This document shows positions 5,519 to 6,836 of a DNA stretch of 6,836 nucleotides, piece by piece. Both the position numbers and the translations under genes were made by a program. The DNA lies in assembly GCA_946412445.1 (NCBI GenBank), contig CAMKHH010000064.1, forward strand, positions 1-6,836. The letters run 5' to 3'. How positions within the stretch are numbered: position 1 is the stretch's first letter; every line of letters begins with the position of its first letter. The stretch comes from an uncultured Eubacterium sp. GTDB lineage: Bacteria; Bacillota; Clostridia; Lachnospirales; Lachnospiraceae. A model generated the notes under the pieces. That model had not been told where the DNA came from and searched no databases. It was given only the letters and a program-made list of their open reading frames with translations.

Positions 5519-6836
5519 ACATATAGAATTGCATTTGGCTGATATCACAATCTTTTGTTTCACATGATCCCGATATTTTACCTTCTTTTAATATAATGAC
5601 CTGATCAGACATCCCAAAAACCTCTTCTGCCTCCGATGAAGCGATAATCACACCAACCCCTTGTCTTACCAGTTCATTCATCAATTCATACACTGCCACT
5701 TTGGCACCCACATCTATACCTCGGGTGGGTTCATCAAAAATTATAATTTTCGATTTTGCCGAGAGCCATTTTGCCAATACGACCTTTTGTTGGTTACCCC
5801 CTGACAGACTATTTACCGGATTATCAACATGTCCACATTTAATTTCAAGTGATTGGATCATCTCATCCATAAGTGATTCCGTCTTTTTTTTATGAATCCA
5901 CCCAAAACTGGAAATGCTTTTTAAGGAAGCTAACATTACATTATCTATAATACTCATATCAGTAAGCAATCCTTCCACAGCTCTATTTTCCGGTACCAGG
6001 CCTATCTTCTGGGAAATCGCATCTCTTGGTGTTTTAACATTAATCTTTTTACCAAAATCATATATTTCACCTTCTGCTTTAGGATTGCCCCTGCCAAAAA
6101 CTCCAAAAATGCTTTTTGCCACTTCTGTTTTTCCAGCTCCCAAAAGTCCCGTAATTCCAAGTATTTCACCTTGATGCAACGTAAATGAAATATCCTCCAA
6201 AAGACCTGGCACTTTCAAATTCTTGACAGAAAGTATTTCCTCTCCTCTTTTAAAGCGTACCTTAGGAAATTTGCTCACCAGTTCTCTCCCAGCAATCAAT
6301 TCTGCAAGTTTGTCCTCATCCAGCTCCTCTGATTTATAGTTTCCCACCTTATGTCCATTTCGGAATACAATCACTTCATCTGTGACTTCCAGAACCTCTT
6401 TAAGCTTGTGAGATATATAGATTACAATATAGCCCAAATCCTTTAGCCTCTGCACTGCTTTAAGAACGCTTTTACTATCTTTATCCGTTAATGCAGATGT
6501 AGGTTCATCCAGAATAACTACCTTGCAATTTCTTGATAGTGCACGCACAATCGCTATTAACTGTTGATGAGCTACTTTTAATTCTTTTAAAGGGGTGTGC
6601 GTATCAATATTGATTTCCATCATCTGAAGAAGCTGCTGGGCTTTTTTATGTATTTCTTTCCAATTAACAAAACCAGCTTTCGCAGTCGAAAGGTGCGATA
6701 TGAATATATTTTCTGCAACACTTAAATCAGGAAGCATATTAAGTTCCTGGTAAACCATCCCCACACCCTCCTTTTGAGCATCCAAAGGAGAGGTTATCTT
6801 TGTTGGAATTCCGTCAATCAGGATCTGTCCTTTATC
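5517..6836 (-). CDS. Double-domain sugar ABC transporter ATP-binding protein, RbsA/MglA type (5' end outside window)
   Basis: The frame is open from the right edge and gives 439 residues; RbsA-type proteins have about 500, so roughly the first 55-60 residues, including the first Walker A, are missing. There is no true start near 6785: that codon is TTG in mid-domain, and the in-frame sequence before it (GQILIDGIPTKITSPLDA) is normal family sequence. Counting from base 6836, domain 1 has Q-loop Gln30 (VYQEL), Walker B VVILDEPTSAL (106-116) and switch His143. Domain 2 has Walker A GLLGAGKT (230-237), signature LSGGNQQ (344-350) and Walker B IIIFDEPTRG (364-373). The first-domain signature is degenerate (LKVAHQQ, 86-92). 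The protein powers the adjacent permease at the inner membrane face. It ends at TGA 5517-5519, 13 bases before the permease start. A solute-binding protein gene is expected nearby but is not in the window. Confidence 0.93.
   Translation of the reverse strand, partial: DKGQILIDGIPTKITSPLDAQKEGVGMVYQELNMLPDLSVAENIFISHLSTAKAGFVNWKEIHKKAQQLLQMMEINIDTHTPLKELKVAHQQLIAIVRALSRNCKVVILDEPTSALTDKDSKSVLKAVQRLKDLGYIVIYISHKLKEVLEVTDEVIVFRNGHKVGNYKSEELDEDKLAELIAGRELVSKFPKVRFKRGEEILSVKNLKVPGLLEDISFTLHQGEILGITGLLGAGKTEVAKSIFGVFGRGNPKAEGEIYDFGKKINVKTPRDAISQKIGLVPENRAVEGLLTDMSIIDNVMLASLKSISSFGWIHKKKTESLMDEMIQSLEIKCGHVDNPVNSLSGGNQQKVVLAKWLSAKSKIIIFDEPTRGIDVGAKVAVYELMNELVRQGVGVIIASSEAEEVFGMSDQVIILKEGKISGSCETKDCDISQMQFYM

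Noticed and set aside
5504..5563. A longer permease starting at the ATG at 5563
   Set aside because: The extra 20 residues are translated from within the ATPase coding region and have no family homology. The ATG at 5503 has a good ribosome site and gives the standard RbsC length.
5622..5650. Loss of the switch histidine in ATPase domain 2 (IIASSEAEE)
   Set aside because: RbsA/MglA-type second domains normally have an SSE-type sequence here, so it is a family trait and not an oddity of this gene.
5884..5891. Run of eight A (minus strand) in the ATPase gene as a possible slippage or frameshift site
   Set aside because: The frame encodes a His-Lys-Lys-Lys stretch and the family motifs continue in frame on both sides, so there is no sign of a programmed or accidental frameshift.
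1..6836. Mobile elements, CRISPR repeats, tRNA or rRNA genes
   Set aside because: The window is almost completely covered by catabolic genes in one direction. I saw no direct or inverted repeats, transposase motifs or RNA gene signatures.

Overview
The window is one densely packed, single-direction gene cluster. All seven genes lie on the minus strand, so transcription runs from base 6836 towards base 1. The gaps between genes are 11 to 30 bases, each carries a Shine-Dalgarno sequence, and no internal promoter or terminator is visible. The modest GC content (about 40% by eye), AGGAG-type ribosome binding sites and protein style suggest a low-GC Firmicute, probably a Clostridia/Lachnospiraceae-like gut or anaerobic bacterium. 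This placement is an inference.

In transcription order the genes are: (1) a double-domain sugar ABC transporter ATPase of the RbsA/MglA type, whose start lies beyond the right edge (5517-6836); (2) its RbsC-type permease (4538-5503); (3) a sorbitol-dehydrogenase-like zinc dehydrogenase (3461-4507); (4) a second, different zinc dehydrogenase (2430-3449); (5) a phosphotriesterase-family amidohydrolase, probably a lactonase (1462-2418); (6) a divergent shikimate-dehydrogenase-fold oxidoreductase (469-1446); (7) a cupin-type glucose-6-phosphate isomerase homologue that runs off the left edge (1-454).

Together they read as an import-and-oxidise catabolic operon for an unphosphorylated sugar, polyol, cyclitol or related glycoside. 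The ABC system imports the compound, two or three dehydrogenases oxidise it, the phosphotriesterase-like enzyme opens a lactone or other ester/ring intermediate, and the cupin isomerase interconverts an aldose/ketose-type product. No kinase, aldolase, solute-binding protein or regulator is visible; they may lie just outside the window. The substrate cannot be named from the sequence. The most unusual member is the AroE-fold enzyme: it keeps the catalytic Lys/Asp pair and the nucleotide-binding motif but has lost most shikimate-contact residues. The combination of an AroE-like enzyme, a PTE-like enzyme, a cupin isomerase and two MDR dehydrogenases behind an Rbs-type importer is the best candidate here for an undescribed pathway.
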